A DNA stretch of 64,000 bases from Akebia trifoliata (GCA_017979445.1 CM030706.1:9782967-9846966), one strand, 5' to 3'; counted from the first letter of the stretch, positions 21,145 through 34,722 are shown. The notes: generated from the letters alone by a model not told the origin. Made by a program: numbers and translations.

Positions 21145-24100
21145 TGGCGCCTCACCAAACACTAACACAAAATCCCATGTCAAATCTCGAGGCACTAGGT
21201 GAAGTTTCTAAATTTTGACATGGTCTCCTATGTTTATGTTAATACTCCAAGAAATTCAACCTGCACTTGATACATACAAAATTTAATATTAGTGGAAGCC
21301 TGTATAAATCTAATAACGTACGATAGATCAGAGTACGAAAGGATAAATAAAATACAAGATTATACAAAAATTCTCCACTCTAACAAAAGTCCTAACACTC
21401 AATATAGAATCCATAATCCTTCTAGTCAAACTGATACCACTAGGGGATATAACCCAAGTACTCACCAGGTAACGAACTCTGATTGTCTATCTAACCTACA
21501 AGATAGTTCTCACTCGTGTTTTACACCTGTTTCACCAAGCTCCGGATCTGAAACTAAAAAAATGGAGAAGGAAAGGGTGAGTAACGATAGTTATCTAATA
21601 AGGAAACAAACAATTTCTGTCAATAACCTCTTCTAACATGAACGAATAACCATACTAAATCATTTTAACATATGCAAAGTTTTACAGAAGAAACTACGAT
21701 TAACTAAAACATATAGTCAGGGATGAGCAACTAAATATTTTAAAACTCACATTACATTCATCAACAGCACACATTAACATTTTCTTTTTATACAAATTTA
21801 ATTGATCAAATGGAAACATTAAACATGCATTTCATTTTATATATCAAAATAAGACAACAAATATATAATACACAATGGTGCAGTAGTGGAATTAGAGAGT
21901 TGAGATTCATGATTGGATTGCTCCCAATCAGGACATGATATTACAATTCCTTACTGACTTTTAGTTCCTGATTTTGTGGTCGATCGCTGCACTTACCATG
22001 CTTGGTTGACCATTTATCCGGCTCAGGTTGGCCGTTTGACGTGACCGTAAACAATGGGTCTTTTTTCGATGTGTCAGAACGTTCGACTACTATACATTGT
22101 TAGTGATCATTGACTAATCATTTTCGTTTATGCCTATCAGGCGTGCATGTGATTCCCAAATATACAAACCATTCGTATACGACCACCTTTACATTACAAG
22201 TTCACTGATAAAGATAGAGTAAAATAAACCCGGATTCCAGTTGTGACTCCACTCTCATACGCGTCCCAAACCACGTTTGAGCTTGGTGGTCCCTATCGTA
22301 CATCCCAAGATAGTATACCACTCCGAATGATATGACGCACTATTTTCATTTGAAAACAAAAGAGAAATTAACAATACAAGATTGAGAATGGATATCTAGT
22401 TTCCTACCATACAACTATAGCCACCTGACTTAAAATAAATAACGGAACGGAAACGTAAACAGCGTCTCGTGCTAACATAAAGTAAATAAACATGCAACCA
22501 ATCATTATCCCTGGATATCCCTTCATCAACTTACACACATCATTACAATGTAAAATGCAGATATCACTCGTTGACCATATTTCATACCCGCAACCATGTG
22601 TCGGCTAATGAAGCCTGTCATGTGTAGCACTACTACCACACCGTTATCCCAACTGATCACAGGCCTAGTTTGGCACATGTACGGGATGTGACATCCCATC
22701 TTTTCGGATGTAAAATGCAGACATCACCCCTCAGGTATGATTCTGACATTTTACCGTTTTATCCCATTTTTCAATTTTTGTAGTTTTCAATCTTTCAAAA
22801 ATAAAATATTCACTTTTTGATATTCGTCAATTCAATATGAGTTAACTGAATATTAAATTATTTTTTCAACTATGAAATTCATTTTTATCATTTGAATTGA
22901 AAATTTACAAAACTTATATCAAAATAGAGTACGAGTGGTGCACATGACTCAACTGGCAAAAATAACCCGATGAAGTATCCTACCCACATATAATTTGTTA
23001 TAAAATAAATTAAAATATCAAATATGCAAGTTTTGACGTGAATTTGAAATAAAGAAATAAAATTCTATATTTTTGAAATCTATAAGAAATTTTCGATAAA
23101 ATCCTAAATGCAATTTTCACAATCTACAATTACTAATAGAAATTGAGAGTTCTTTACTATCTCTGTGTGAAAGGATTGAAACGGGTGCGCGAAAATCGAG
23201 ACGATCGACACAAAAATCAAGGTGGATCAAACTTTGAGGTAGTTGATTTTTGAGTTTGACCTAGTGATTTTAAAGATCTCGACGTCGTCGTCTTTTCTCC
23301 TTTCTGTAACGGATGACGGTTTGACCCCGAAACAGATGAAATCCGAGGTCGAAGTTACGAAACCCCCGTAAATATATATGACTGATTTTTGATGATACGG
23401 GAGGAAAAAGATGAGAAAACGGAAGGAACTTGGGTGGGTTTTCTAGATAACGAAGCTGTGGACGTTTCTCCATTCTGCGTCGGCGGTCGAAGACAGAACG
23501 TTCGCGGTGAATCAGAGTTTGAAAATTGGGAAGAAAATCAATTTTGTATTTTAAAACTCGTTGGCTGGTTTTTGGATGAATTTGACAGATGAATAGTGTT
23601 TTTTATAATAAAAAAAACTATTTATATAAATGTGGGATGAAATTGGTATTTTTCCTATTGTTTCGTTCGACGATAACTTGACTGTTTGGACTCTAAAAGT
23701 GACGAATGAATACTCTATTTTGTTTAATTTTTCATTCTGGATCTAATGATATGGTCAAATTCTACAAATTATGTCTTTAAAAAAATTTACTTTTTTGGCC
23801 TAATTGGACCTTAAAATTGACGTCGTTTTCGTTTTTGACGATAATTTGACCATTTTTTACTCTAAAAATGACAAGTAAATAATCTATGTTCAATAATTTT
23901 TCGTTACAAACCCAATGGTATAATCAAATCTTAATAATTCTTACTCTAACAAAAAGTCATTATTTTAGATTAGTCCGACTCGGCAATCGAAGATTTTGTA
24001 ACTTTTCTATTTGGACTCGCATTTGAATGGGCTTATAAGTTAAAGTATGTTTTCTGACCGTTTTGAATCTAATGGTATGGTTAGATTTCATTAGAAATAA

Positions 24101-24206
24101 TCAGAACAAAATCCTACAATTTTACCTTAAGTCCCACTTTTAGGATTTTTTCAAAATTCCATTATTTTTTTCTTCCTTGAGATACGAAAAAATTCGGGGT
24201 TTTACA
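21145..24206 (-). repeat. Lone Gypsy LTR, about 3.06 kb, antisense
   Basis: On the minus strand it runs from TGTAAAACCCCGAATTTTTT (24206) to GGTGAGGCGCCA (21145). It is the inverted counterpart of the LTR at 25266-28219 through most of its length, for example GCATGTGATTCCCAAATATA against TATATTTGAGAATCACATGC. No PBS or PPT flanks it, and no target duplication was found (TTATC against ACTTA), so it is a solo LTR or a truncated element. It carries about 160 bp extra between two TGTAAAATGCAGA motifs (22549-22725). Confidence 0.8.
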
Positions 24207-24949
24207 ACTTAACCACCTCATTTTCTATTCCACAATTTAGAAATAAATTAAAATTAAAAAAAATATTTTTAGCCACCTTTTGACTTTTGAAAATTTCAGA
24301 AAAATCCCTCCTCGTTGGACCTCGCATAAAAAGGCGAAAATACCATTTCAAAAACAAATTATCAATTTTTAACCAATAGGACCATCAATATCATCAAATT
24401 ATTTGTAAAACTTTATTTTATAAAATATTATGATAAAATATAAGATTATCACCAAGTAAACCACATAAAAAAAAAGAAGACAAAAAATATGTGAAGGGTA
24501 AAATAGTAAAAAAAATCTTCTGTCTCTTAAAATTTTAAAAATCTGATATGTTTTGTAAAATTATTTTATAAGCATCTATTATATTTTGGACGATGTGAAA
24601 TTTTGACATTTGAATGCCCAAAAATACATATTACTCAAATGAAAATGATGATTACGTCCCTAATATAAAGAGATTTTTATTTTTTGATTAAGTTAAGATT
24701 TATTAGCTACAAGGGTTCATCAAACTATTGTGTCAAAGGATACATAATTTTCTAATAATGATATTTTCAAAGTGACTAAACTATATTTGGGTGAAATTAC
24801 TTTTTTACCCCCTAAAGAGAAAAAGTACATTATAAGTACAAAAAATGATAAAAATAAAGTTTATATTTATATGTTATTAATTATATTTTATCAAGCACAT
24901 ATATAATATTTTATTTATGCACTTAATCATTTCCATGGTATTATACTAT
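24207..24949. other. Unassigned AT-rich spacer
   Basis: Non-coding, A+T-rich. It forms most of the loop between the two inverted LTRs. Confidence 0.5.
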
Positions 24950-25265
24950 TGGGAACAAATGGGTTCTAAAAGTCAAGTTAAATACTAACAAAACTATTGA
25001 TAAGTATAAGACTCTTCTGGTTGCGAAAGGATATACCCAAATCAAGGGTATTGATTATGAGGATATTTTTTCACCAGTAGTAAGATTCACCTCTGTTTGC
25101 TTCATTTTAGCCATTGTTGCGCATTTAAACTTAAAATTCTTTTAAATGGATGTTAAGACAATATTTCTCAATAAAGATTTGAATGAGAAGATCTATATAA
25201 ATGAATATATAGACTTCAAAGTAGAAGGATATGAGCGTAAAATCTGTAATCTTAAAAAATTCATC
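24950..25265 (+). pseudogene. Copia reverse transcriptase, left piece
   Basis: It encodes [20 protein letters not shown] and [20 protein letters not shown], then after a stop MDVKTIFLNKDLNEKIYINE. It is interrupted at 25265 by the Gypsy element and resumes at 33633. It appears truncated at its 5' side near 24950. Confidence 0.88.
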
Positions 25266-28219
25266 TGTCAAACCCCGAGTTTTCAATTCGTATCTCGAGA
25301 AAAAATACATAGTAAAATTTTGAGAAAATCTTGAAAATGGGACTTAGGGGTAAATTTTAGGAGGTTTCTGATCATTTTAAAGAAAATTTGACCTCACCAT
25401 CGGATTCGAAATGATCGAACAACATATTTTAGTCTGTAAGTATGCTCAAATGCGAGTCTGAACATAAAAGTTACAAAATCCTCGATTACTGAGTCAGATC
25501 AGTTTAAAATAATGACTTTTTGCTAGAACAAGAATTATTCAGATTCAATCATACCATTGAATTCGTAATAAAAAATTATTAAACATGGACTACTTACTTA
25601 TCATTTTTGGAGATTAGGAAGTCGAATTATCGTTAAAAACGAAAATGACGTCAATTTTAGGGGTTACCTAAGGCCAAAAATGTAAATTTTTTTATAGATA
25701 GAATTTGTAGAAATTGACCATAACATTAGATTCGAAATAAAAAATTAGACGAAATAGAGTATTCATTCGTCACTTTTGGAGTCCGAATGGTCAAGTTATC
25801 GTCGATCGAAACAATATGCAAAATACTGATTTCGTCCCAAGATTTATATAAATAAATTTTTAAATTTTTTTTCACTATTCACTTTCATTTTAAACGACCC
25901 AAACCAGCCAACGGAATTAAAAAAAAATTATTTTTTTTCAAATTTTCAAACTCAGATCCCTCGTGAACGAGTTGTCGTTGACTTCCGTCGTAGAAGGGAA
26001 AAAGGTTTGCAGCCTCGACATCTACAAAATCCACCCAAGATCTCTTCATTTCATCTTCTCTTTCACCCCATATCATCAAAAATAAATCGTATATATATAC
26101 GGAGATTTCAAAACTTCGACTTCGGATTTGATTCATTTCGGGATCAAACCATCATTCGTCGTAGAATGGAGAAAAGACGACGACGTCGATATCTTCGAAA
26201 CCACCGGGTTAAATTCGAAAATCAATCGTCTCGATTTCTGTACCAATTACCTCGATTTTCGTACATTTATTTCAATTCTATCACCTAGAGATAGTAAGAA
26301 ACTCTTAATTTTTATTAGTAATCGTAGATTGTGAAAATTTTATTTAGAATTTTATTAAAAATTTGTGGTGAGTCTCCAAAAATGTAGAATTCAATTAGTT
26401 ATTTTAAATTCACGCTAGAATTTGCATATTTTATATGTTTAATTATATTTTATAACAAATTATACGTGGATAAGATATTTCAATGAGTTATTTCCGTCAA
26501 TTGGGTCTTGTACACCGCTCAGACCTCGTTTTGATTTAAGTTTTATTTTTTTTCAATGTTATTGATAAAAATGAATTTCATAGTTGGAAAAATAATTTAA
26601 AATTCAATGAATTCAAATTGAATTGATGAATATCAAAAAGTTGATATTTTGTTTGAAAGATTGAAAACGGTAAAAATCGAAAAAAATAGAAAAATGGTAT
26701 GAAATGGTAAAATGTCAGAGTCACACCCAAGGGGTGATGTCTGCATTTTACATTTTTGTGTTGTGTGTAGGTTGGTGAATAGATATTCAGCGATAATGTT
26801 ACTGGTTAAATGTTTATTTACTTTCTGTTAGCGCGAGACGTTGTTTACTTTTTCGTTCTATTATTTATTTTAGGTCGGGTGGCCACACGTGCATGGTAGG
26901 AAATTGGATATCTATTCTCAATCTTGTATTGTTAATTTTTCTTTTATTTTTAAATGAAAATAATATATACATGTAGTTATTTTGTGAGCTGTTAAAGAGT
27001 TTGTGAATGCCTAAAGGGATAGTGCGTTATATCATTTGTAGTGATGTACTATCCTGCGATGTACGGTAGAGACCACCAAACTCATATGTAATATGGGATG
27101 CGTATGGGAATGGAGTCACAATAGGAATCCGGATTTATTCCTCTGTATCTTTACTAGTGAACTTGTAATATAAAGGTGGTCGTATACGAATGGTTTGTAT
27201 ATTTGAGAATCACATGCACGCCTGATAGGCATAGACGAAGATGATTAGTTAGTGATCATTAATAATCTATAGTAGTCGAACGTTCTGACATATTGAAAAG
27301 AGACCCATTGCTTACAGTCACGTCAAACGGCCAGCCTGAGCCAGATAAATGGTCTCGCAAGTGTGGTAAATAGCGACTAACCACAAAATCAGGAACTAAT
27401 ACTTCATTATGAAACATCATATCCTGACTGGGAGCGATCTAGTCGTGAATCCCAACTTTCTAATTCCACTACTCCACCATTGTGTATTATGTATTTGTTG
27501 CCTTATTTTGATATATACAAATGATATGTATGTTTAATGTTTTCATTTGATTAATTAGATTTGTATAAAAAGAAAATATTATAGTGAGTACTGCTGATGA
27601 TGTAATGTGAGTTTTAAAATTTCTAGCTGCTCATCCCTAGTTATATGTACCAGTTAATCGTAGTTTCTTCTGTAAAATTTTGCACATTTTAAAATGATTC
27701 AGTATGTTTATTCGTTCATATTAAGAGAGTTTATTAGCAAAAATTGTTTCCTTCCCTACTGGGTAACCATTGTTACCAACCTTTCCTTCTCCATTTTTTA
27801 GTTTTAGATCCGGAGCTTGGCAAGGCAAGTATAGAACACGAGTGAGAATCATCTAATGGGTCAGATAGACAACCAGAGTCCATCACTTGGTGAGTATTGG
27901 GGTTATACTCCATTTGTCTAGGAATATTATAGATTTGTACCGAGCGTTAGGACTCTTGTTAAAGAGAAATTTTTGTATAATCTCGTAAATTTCTTCTTCC
28001 GCACTCTGATCTATCGTACGTTATTAGATGTATATAGGTTTCTGTTAGTATTCTATTTTGTGTGTATATATATAGGATTGTATGTCGTTTATCAGGTACA
28101 GGTTGAACGCCTTGGAATGCTAACATAAACAGATGAGACTATGCCGAAATTTTGAGGCGCCACCTTGTTCCTCGAGATCTGACATGGGACTTTGTGTTAG
28201 CATTTGACGGGACGTCACA
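25266..28219 (+). repeat. 5' LTR of the Gypsy element (2954 bp)
   Basis: Begins TGTCAAACCCCGAGTTTTCA and ends GGGACGTCACA. It matches 31332-33627 in order except for 26339-26961, which the 3' LTR lacks. Short frames within it (for example 25885-26334) occur in the other LTRs only in damaged form and are not genes. Confidence 0.92.
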
Positions 28220-28221
28220 GA

Positions 28222-28233
28222 TGGTATCAGAGC
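28222..28233 (+). other. Primer binding site (initiator Met tRNA type)
   Basis: TGGTATCAGAGC two bases after the 5' LTR end. Typical plant Gypsy/Copia PBS. Confidence 0.9.
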
Positions 28234-29299
28234 ATAGCATTAAATTCATATGAGATATAAATCTGCCGTGTTTTAGAGAATTGGTTGATACCACAGACAT
28301 TAGAGATAATCATAGAGTGTCATTAAGAATTTGATATTCGAGTTCATTTGTAGTTCCATATTGGAATTACGAGTTCTTCCGTGTCTAGAAGTCTATAGAG
28401 CCTAGTAAGCTTAGGATAAGATTCTAGGTTTGTTCTGATAGTAATGGAATGGAGTCCATTACTAAGTTCTAGGCTACAATAGCAATTCGTAGTTACGTAA
28501 GAACGTTTTTAGCATTATTCTGATAAGTGCCTTGTTACGGATAAGCACAAGCGAAAGGAGTAGATGAGGCAGATGTCGAAACACAACAGAGACGAGACAT
28601 GTTCTGGATTAGGTCACAAAACTGATAGCCCAACTAGTGTCATTCATGAGATAGGTGGATGAGTCTCATGTTAAGTCCAGAGAAAAAATATGAATAATAC
28701 AACCACCACCACCTCGAAGCCAAATGGAAGGAAAACAATTAGTATCTAATAAGAGATAAACAATTACGAAACTAGTAAATTCATAGGAAAAATAACCATA
28801 CATGAGGGGTGAGATTATAAACATACTAACTCAATAGATGGAAGAATTTTATAAGAAACAACATATACTACTAAATTAGTCGAAAGAAAGAGTTGTGGTA
28901 TGTTATGAATGTAGCAAATTGGAATATAAAGGAGAGTAATGTTCGGGTCGACGTTAGCCAATTAAGGATGCATGACACAAAAAGATGCTAGACAAGCCAA
29001 TTTAGGGAACAATAAGGCTACTAGATTTCAATAAAGTGGATAACGTTCTCGTGTCACCCCTAACAGACAAGACTAGTGATCGAAAGTGAGAAATGGTACA
29101 AGACTTACCATAATTGCAAAGTACATCACTAAATCCAAGAAATGATGGAGTGTTGGACTTCTTCGTAAGAGACAAACACTATTCTACCTCAGAGACCACT
29201 ACCATAGGTCTTGCCTTTGAAGAATGAGATAATTCCTTAATCCAAAGGATAGGTAAATCTAGGGATGTGGTTGTAGAATTTCCAACGATTACTTCCACC

Positions 29300-30150
29300 G
29301 AGATTTGAGGGTTTTTTCGATCCGATTGAGGTCAATGAGTGATTTTTGAAGACCTAAGAGACTTTGAGTGCTATGTAATTTTTGAGAAATCAATGGGTGA
29401 CTGTGATTATATTCCAGTTGAACAGGAATGCTAGTCATTAGTACCATTTTGAGAGGAATGTATTGGGAGAATGATCGTTTGAGTGGGTAAATTTCACAAA
29501 TATATTTTTTGATAGATTTATATATATGAGACTGCTCGAAAAATCAAACATTGGGAGTTTTTGAGATTAGTGCAGTATAATCTATTGATTAGAGACTATA
29601 ACATGATGTTCACTAGGTTGTCACAATATGCACTCAATCTTATTCAGATAGATCTATAGAAGGCCCGTAGATTCTTTAGAGGACTAAACCCTACGTAAGG
29701 GTCAGGAGGTCGATGATTGAGAATACAAAGTATAGAGATACGATGAATAGAGCTTAGAGGGTAGAGCGAGGGGAGATGGAGTTATAGACCTCCAGGGGAC
29801 AAATTAGTCGATTTTAAACTTCTTTTCCCCAGATCAGATCCAGTCAAGAGGCTGATATCTTCGAGGCCAATTTCCTCTGGATCAGTGTATATCCACAATA
29901 TATAACTCATCCACTATCGAATTGTAGGGTTCTCCCATCACTGAGAGTAACTGGAGCTCTAATGATGCCAACAGGGGCAAATGAACCAACAAGGCAAGTT
30001 TAGAGCCTACAGACCCCAAGTCTACCAACTGCCTACTCCACAGAGATCTAAGAAGACAAGATCGTTGACATGTTACATGTGTGATCAGGTGGGACATATC
30101 AGGAGAGAGTGTCCTCTAGCACAGACGCGAGCAGGGGTTATGACCTAAGA
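29300..30150 (+). pseudogene. Gypsy gag (decayed) with intact zinc knuckle
   Basis: A stop-ridden frame set retains the gag fold pattern: WVNFTNIFFDRFIYMRLLEK near 29480, and a region recalling EYxxxFxxLSRYAPxL near 29620. A clean stretch QQGQMNQQGKFRAYRPQVYQ leads into the zinc knuckle CYMCDQVGHIRREC at 30071-30112 (CX2CX4HX4C). The tail PLAQTRAGVMT ends in a stop. The order agrees with Del/Tekay-like Gypsy gag. Not translatable now. Confidence 0.8.
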
Positions 30151-30529
30151 GAAAGTACCTGTCTTCGATGAAGTTTTGGAAGATACGATTTTTAATTATA
30201 ATATTCAAAAGTGGAGTTATATTCAATACTATTTCTTCTAGATCATATAATTTTGTCTAGAGTTAGAGCATCTGACACGGGTCAAGTAATGAAATTATCT
30301 ATACCGTTGGGAGGCTTTGCAAAGAAAGAATGAGATTTTTGGAAGATCATTTAAGAACTTGCAAAACATAGGTATTATAATAGTTGTAAAGTGTGAGAAG
30401 ACACGTGCGATTTGTAAGGCTAATGAAGTGACTATGTAGCAAGTGAAAATATGTATGATGTGGGCAAGATAAAGTTAAATGAATAAGGTTTAATTGATAT
30501 TACAATGATATTTAAGTAGTATCTAGCAG

Positions 30530-30712
30530 AAGTTAATTTTGGGGGTAGAGTAAGAAAGTGTGTATCTTGTAGAATGATTCTATCACCGCAATATGAGCAA
30601 GTCTTCAATGTGTTCCACGTGTCCATGTTGAAGAAATATTTGTCAGACCCTTCACACGTGGTTAATTTGCAAGATAATTTATTAGATGTATTTAAAGGAG
30701 AAGGGTAGGATG
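30530..30712 (+). pseudogene. Gypsy integrase C-terminal tail
   Basis: It encodes LSPQYEQVFNVFHVSMLKKY then LSDPSHVVNL, matching the diagnostic end of Gypsy integrase (VFHVSMLRKYxPDPSHV). Everything between the gag knuckle and this tail is essentially missing, so an internal deletion removed protease, RT, RNase H and the integrase core. Confidence 0.88.
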
Positions 30713-30736
30713 GTTGCTATAAAGTAGAATGGGAAG

Positions 30737-30768
30737 TACACACACACATATATATATATATATATATC
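30737..30768. repeat. (AC)n(TA)n microsatellite
   Basis: CACACACACA followed by TATATATATATATATATA in the Gypsy 3' interior. Confidence 0.9.
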
Positions 30769-31318
30769 TTGAATTAGAGTTGATGGATGTAGGATTTAGC
30801 CCCTCGAGTAAGATTTTAAATTATAAAGGTTATTACAGAGGTTTTGAGGAAAATCACAATAAATAGAAAATGTAATATTGAATTGAATATAAAGATAATG
30901 ATGTGTTTGCGGTAAGACTATGCATTGAGTAGTAATATTCATAGCAAGTATGAATAAAACATAATAGACGGTGTAATTAATGAGAGAAATAAAAATAAAG
31001 AATATAAAAGATGTGAAATGATTATTGTTGATAGACATTGGTGGGGAAGTGATACAAGGTGAATTGATTACTATATTAGGGTTACATAAATAATGGATTA
31101 GTTGGAGTATGAGTTTGAATTAGGGTGATTAATTAATGAATGTGTTGGGTTGACAGAATATGGGAGACATAAGTTTATGGGCTATAAATGAGATTGACTT
31201 GGGACTAAGAATAAATGGTAATCGAAAATAGGTGTTGTTTATTATATATGTCGTGTTAGTGGAATCGATACAAAGCTCGATAATATATGATTTTAATTTC
31301 GATGATGAAATTTTTATT

Positions 31319-31331
31319 AAGGGAGGGAGAA
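31319..31331 (+). other. Polypurine tract of the Gypsy element
   Basis: AAGGGAGGGAGAA immediately before the 3' LTR TG. Confidence 0.9.
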
Positions 31332-33627
31332 TGTCAAATCTCGAGTTTTCAATTCATATCTCGAGAAAAAATAAATAGTGACATTTTGAGAAAATCTTGA
31401 AAGTGGGACTTAGGGATAAAATTTTAGGAGGTTTCTGATAATTTTTAAGGAAATTTGAACTCACCATTGGATTCAAAAATTAAAAACATATTTTAGCCTG
31501 TAAGCACACTCAAATGTGAGTTTGAACATAAAAATTGTAAACTCCTTGATTAACGAGTCGGACCACGCTAAAATAGTGACTTTTTGCTAGAATAAGAATT
31601 ATTCAGATTCAATCATACCATTAGGTCGTAAAGAAAAATTATTGAATATGGACTATTTACTTGTCATTTTTGGAGATCAGGAAGTCGACTTATCTTTAAA
31701 AACGAAAATGACGTCAATTTTAGGGGTCACTTCAGGCTAAAAATGTAAATTTTGTTAGAGACAGAATTTGTAGAAATTGACCACACCATTATATCTGGAA
31801 CGAAAAATTAGACGAAATAGAGTATTCATTCGTTACTTTTAGAGTCCAGATGGTCAAGTTATCGTCGATCGAAATAATAGGCAAAATACTGATTTCATTC
31901 CAAGATTTATATAAATAAATTTTTTTCAATATTCACTTTCGTTTTAAACGACCCAAACCAGTCAAAAAAATTAAAAAAAAAATTATTTTTTTTCAAATTT
32001 TAAAATCAGGTCGTCGTTGACTTTCGTCACAGAAGGGAAAAATGTCCGCAACCTCGACATCTACAAAATCCACCCAAGATCTTTTCATTTCATCTTCTCT
32101 TTCACTCTGTATCATAAAAAATAGTCGTATATATATATGGGGATTTCGAAACTTCGACCTCAGATTTCATCCGTTTCGAGATTAAATCGTTCTTCGTCGT
32201 AGAAGGGAGAAAGGACGACGACGTCGATATCTTTGAAACTACTAAATTAGATTTAAAAATCAATCATCTTGATTTTCATGCTAATCGTCTCGATTTTTGT
32301 GCACGTGTTTCAATTCCATCACCTAGAAATAGTAAGGAACTCTCAATTTATATTAATAATCGTAGATTGTGAAAATAATATATACGTGTAATTATTTTGT
32401 GAGCTATTAAAGATTTTGTGAATGCTTGAAGGGATAGTGTGCCATATCATCGGAGTGGTGTACTATCCTGGGATGTACGGTAGGGACCACCAAGTTCATA
32501 TGTGATATGAGACGCGTATGAGAGTGGAGTCACAATTGGAATCTGGATTTATTCCACTCTATCTTTACTAGTAAACTTATAATGTAAAGGCATATACGAA
32601 TGATTTGTATATTTGAGAATCACATGCACGCTTGATAGGCATAGACGAAGATGATTAGTAATCACTAACAATATATAGTAGTCGAACGTTCTGACACATC
32701 GAAAAGAAATCCGTTGCTTACGGTAACGTCAAACGGCTAGCCTGAGCTGGATAAATAGTTCCGCAAATGTGGTAAACAATGATCAGCCACAAAATCAGGA
32801 ACTAATACTTCATTATGAAACATCATATCCCGACTGGGAGCGATCTAGTCGTGAATCTCAACTTTCTAATTCCACTACTTCACCATTGTGTACTATGTAT
32901 CAGTTACCTTATTTTGATATATAAAATGAAATACATGTTTAATGTTTTCATTTGATTAATTAGATTTGTATAAAAAGAAAATGTTATAGTGAGTACTGCT
33001 GATGATGTAATGTGAGTTTTAAAATGTTTAGTTGCTTATCCTTCGCTATATGTACCAATTAATCGTAGTTTCATCTGTAAAACTTTGCACATTTTAAAAT
33101 GATTCAGTATGTTTGTTCGTTTATATTAGGAGAGGTTATTGGCATAAATTGTTTGCTTCCCTATTGGGTAACCATTGTAACTCACTATTTTCTTCTTTAT
33201 TTTTTAATTTCAGATTTAGAGCTTGGCGAGGCAAGTGTAGAACATGAGTGAGAATCATCTGGTGGGTCAGATAAACAACCAGAGTCCGTCACCTGGTGAG
33301 TATTGGGATTATACTCCATTTGTCGATGAGTATTATAGATTTGTACTGAAAGTTAGGACTCTTGTTAAAGTGAGGAATTTTCGTATATTCCCGTAAATTT
33401 CTTCTTTGACACTCTGATCTATCGTATGTTATTAGATGTATATAGGTTTCCGCTAATATTCTATTTTATATGTATATATGCAGGATTGTATGTCGTTTAT
33501 CAAGTGTAGGTTGAACGCTTTGGAATGCTAACATAAATAGAGGAGACCATGCCGAAATTTCGTGGCGCCACCTTGTACCTCGAAATCTAACATGAAACTT
33601 TGTGTTAGTGTTTGGCAGAGCGCCACA
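31332..33627 (+). repeat. 3' LTR of the Gypsy element (2296 bp, deleted)
   Basis: Begins TGTCAAATCTCGAGTTTTCA and ends CAGAGCGCCACA. Relative to the 5' LTR it lacks 623 bp, with the breakpoint at TGAAAAT (32370-32376). The 5' LTR has the same 7-mer at both edges of the missing part. Confidence 0.92.
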
Positions 33628-33632
33628 TCATC

Positions 33633-34722
33633 TTTGTTTTGAAACAATCATCCAAGTAATAGTACTTTCAATTTCATTGAACCATTACTTCAAATGAATT
33701 TATGATGATGGAAGATGACCATTGTGTGTACGTTAAACGAAGTAGAGAGTTTCTTGATGTTGTCTTTGTATATTGATGACATATTCTTGGTTATAAATGA
33801 TATGGAGTTAATTGCCGCCACTTAGAAGTGGTTATCCTCAAATTTTGAGATGAAGGATATGGGTAAAACAAATTTTGTGTTTGAAATTAAGATCACTCGT
33901 TATTGTTCCAAGAGACTTCTTTGTTTATCTCAAGAGACTCACATTAAAAGTGTGCTTGAGCGTTTCCATATACATTTTTTTAATCCCATAGACATTCCAA
34001 TCTAAAAGGGACATTCCTTACATCTTGGTCTTTACTATATGACTAATGCAAAGAAGGAAAAGAAGGCACAAATACCCCATGCAAATGCAATTGAGAGTCT
34101 AATGTATGCTATCATGTGTACTTGACTAGATATTACTTTGTAGTAGGATTATTTAGTTGTTATCAAAGTAATCTGGAATTACTCAGTGGAAGGCAATGAA
34201 GAGAATATTTTGATATTTGCGTTGGACTATTGATTATACACTGTGTTATCAAAGAGCAGATTTGCGATTACAAAGCTATAATAATGTAAATTGGACTAGT
34301 GATCCACGTCAAGTTATGTATTTTTTCTTGGAGGTGGTGTTTTTTTATATAGTAAGAAACAATCTTGTATTGCTTTATCCATGATGGAGTCAAAATATGT
34401 TGCATGTTGTATTGTAGTTCAAGAAGTTGTGTGGTTGAAAAGGTTCTTCATTTGACTCAGTGTAGTGCATAGTGTTAGACATCATATATCATTGTATTGT
34501 GATAGTATGACAATACTAACATATGCGAAGGATCCTAAGTAATATGAAAAATCATAGTACATCGATATTCGTTACCACTACATTCGAGACATGTTTGCGC
34601 AAAAAAAGGTAGTTGTATGACATATTTCTACAAGTCAGATGTTAGCAGATCCTCTAACTAAGCCTATTCGTCGAGATATTTATCAGACTCATGTTATGAG
34701 TTTAGAATTTCATAGATGTTGA
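33633..34722 (+). pseudogene. Copia reverse transcriptase and RNase H, right piece
   Basis: It continues the RT at 25265. The YVDD-like region is degraded near 33755-33790 (CILMTYS frames), followed by an ESLMYAIMC-like stretch near 34090, an RNase H segment around ALSMMESKYVACCIV (34375-34420) and the tail STSQMLADPLTKPIRRDIYQ, ending at TGA 34720-34722. Multiple stops and shifts. Confidence 0.85.

Larger units (their letters stand above)
25266..33627 (+). mobile_element. Ty3/Gypsy LTR retrotransposon, complete ends, non-autonomous
   Basis: 5' LTR 25266-28219, PBS TGGTATCAGAGC at 28222, a 3.1-kb interior, PPT AAGGGAGGGAGAA at 31319-31331, 3' LTR 31332-33627. The target duplication TCATC is at 25261-25265 and 33628-33632. 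The interior keeps decayed gag and a short integrase tail but no RT, RNase H or integrase core, so it is an internally deleted derivative. It lies inside a Copia pol, splitting it cleanly. Confidence 0.92.

Noticed and set aside
23270..23592. Frames in the lone LTR and matching ones at 25885-26334
   Set aside because: They are LTR sequence on opposite strands, and the third LTR copy does not keep the frame.
21145..28219. Head-to-head gene pair with shared promoter
   Set aside because: The symmetry is LTR against LTR; no coding sequence lies in either arm.
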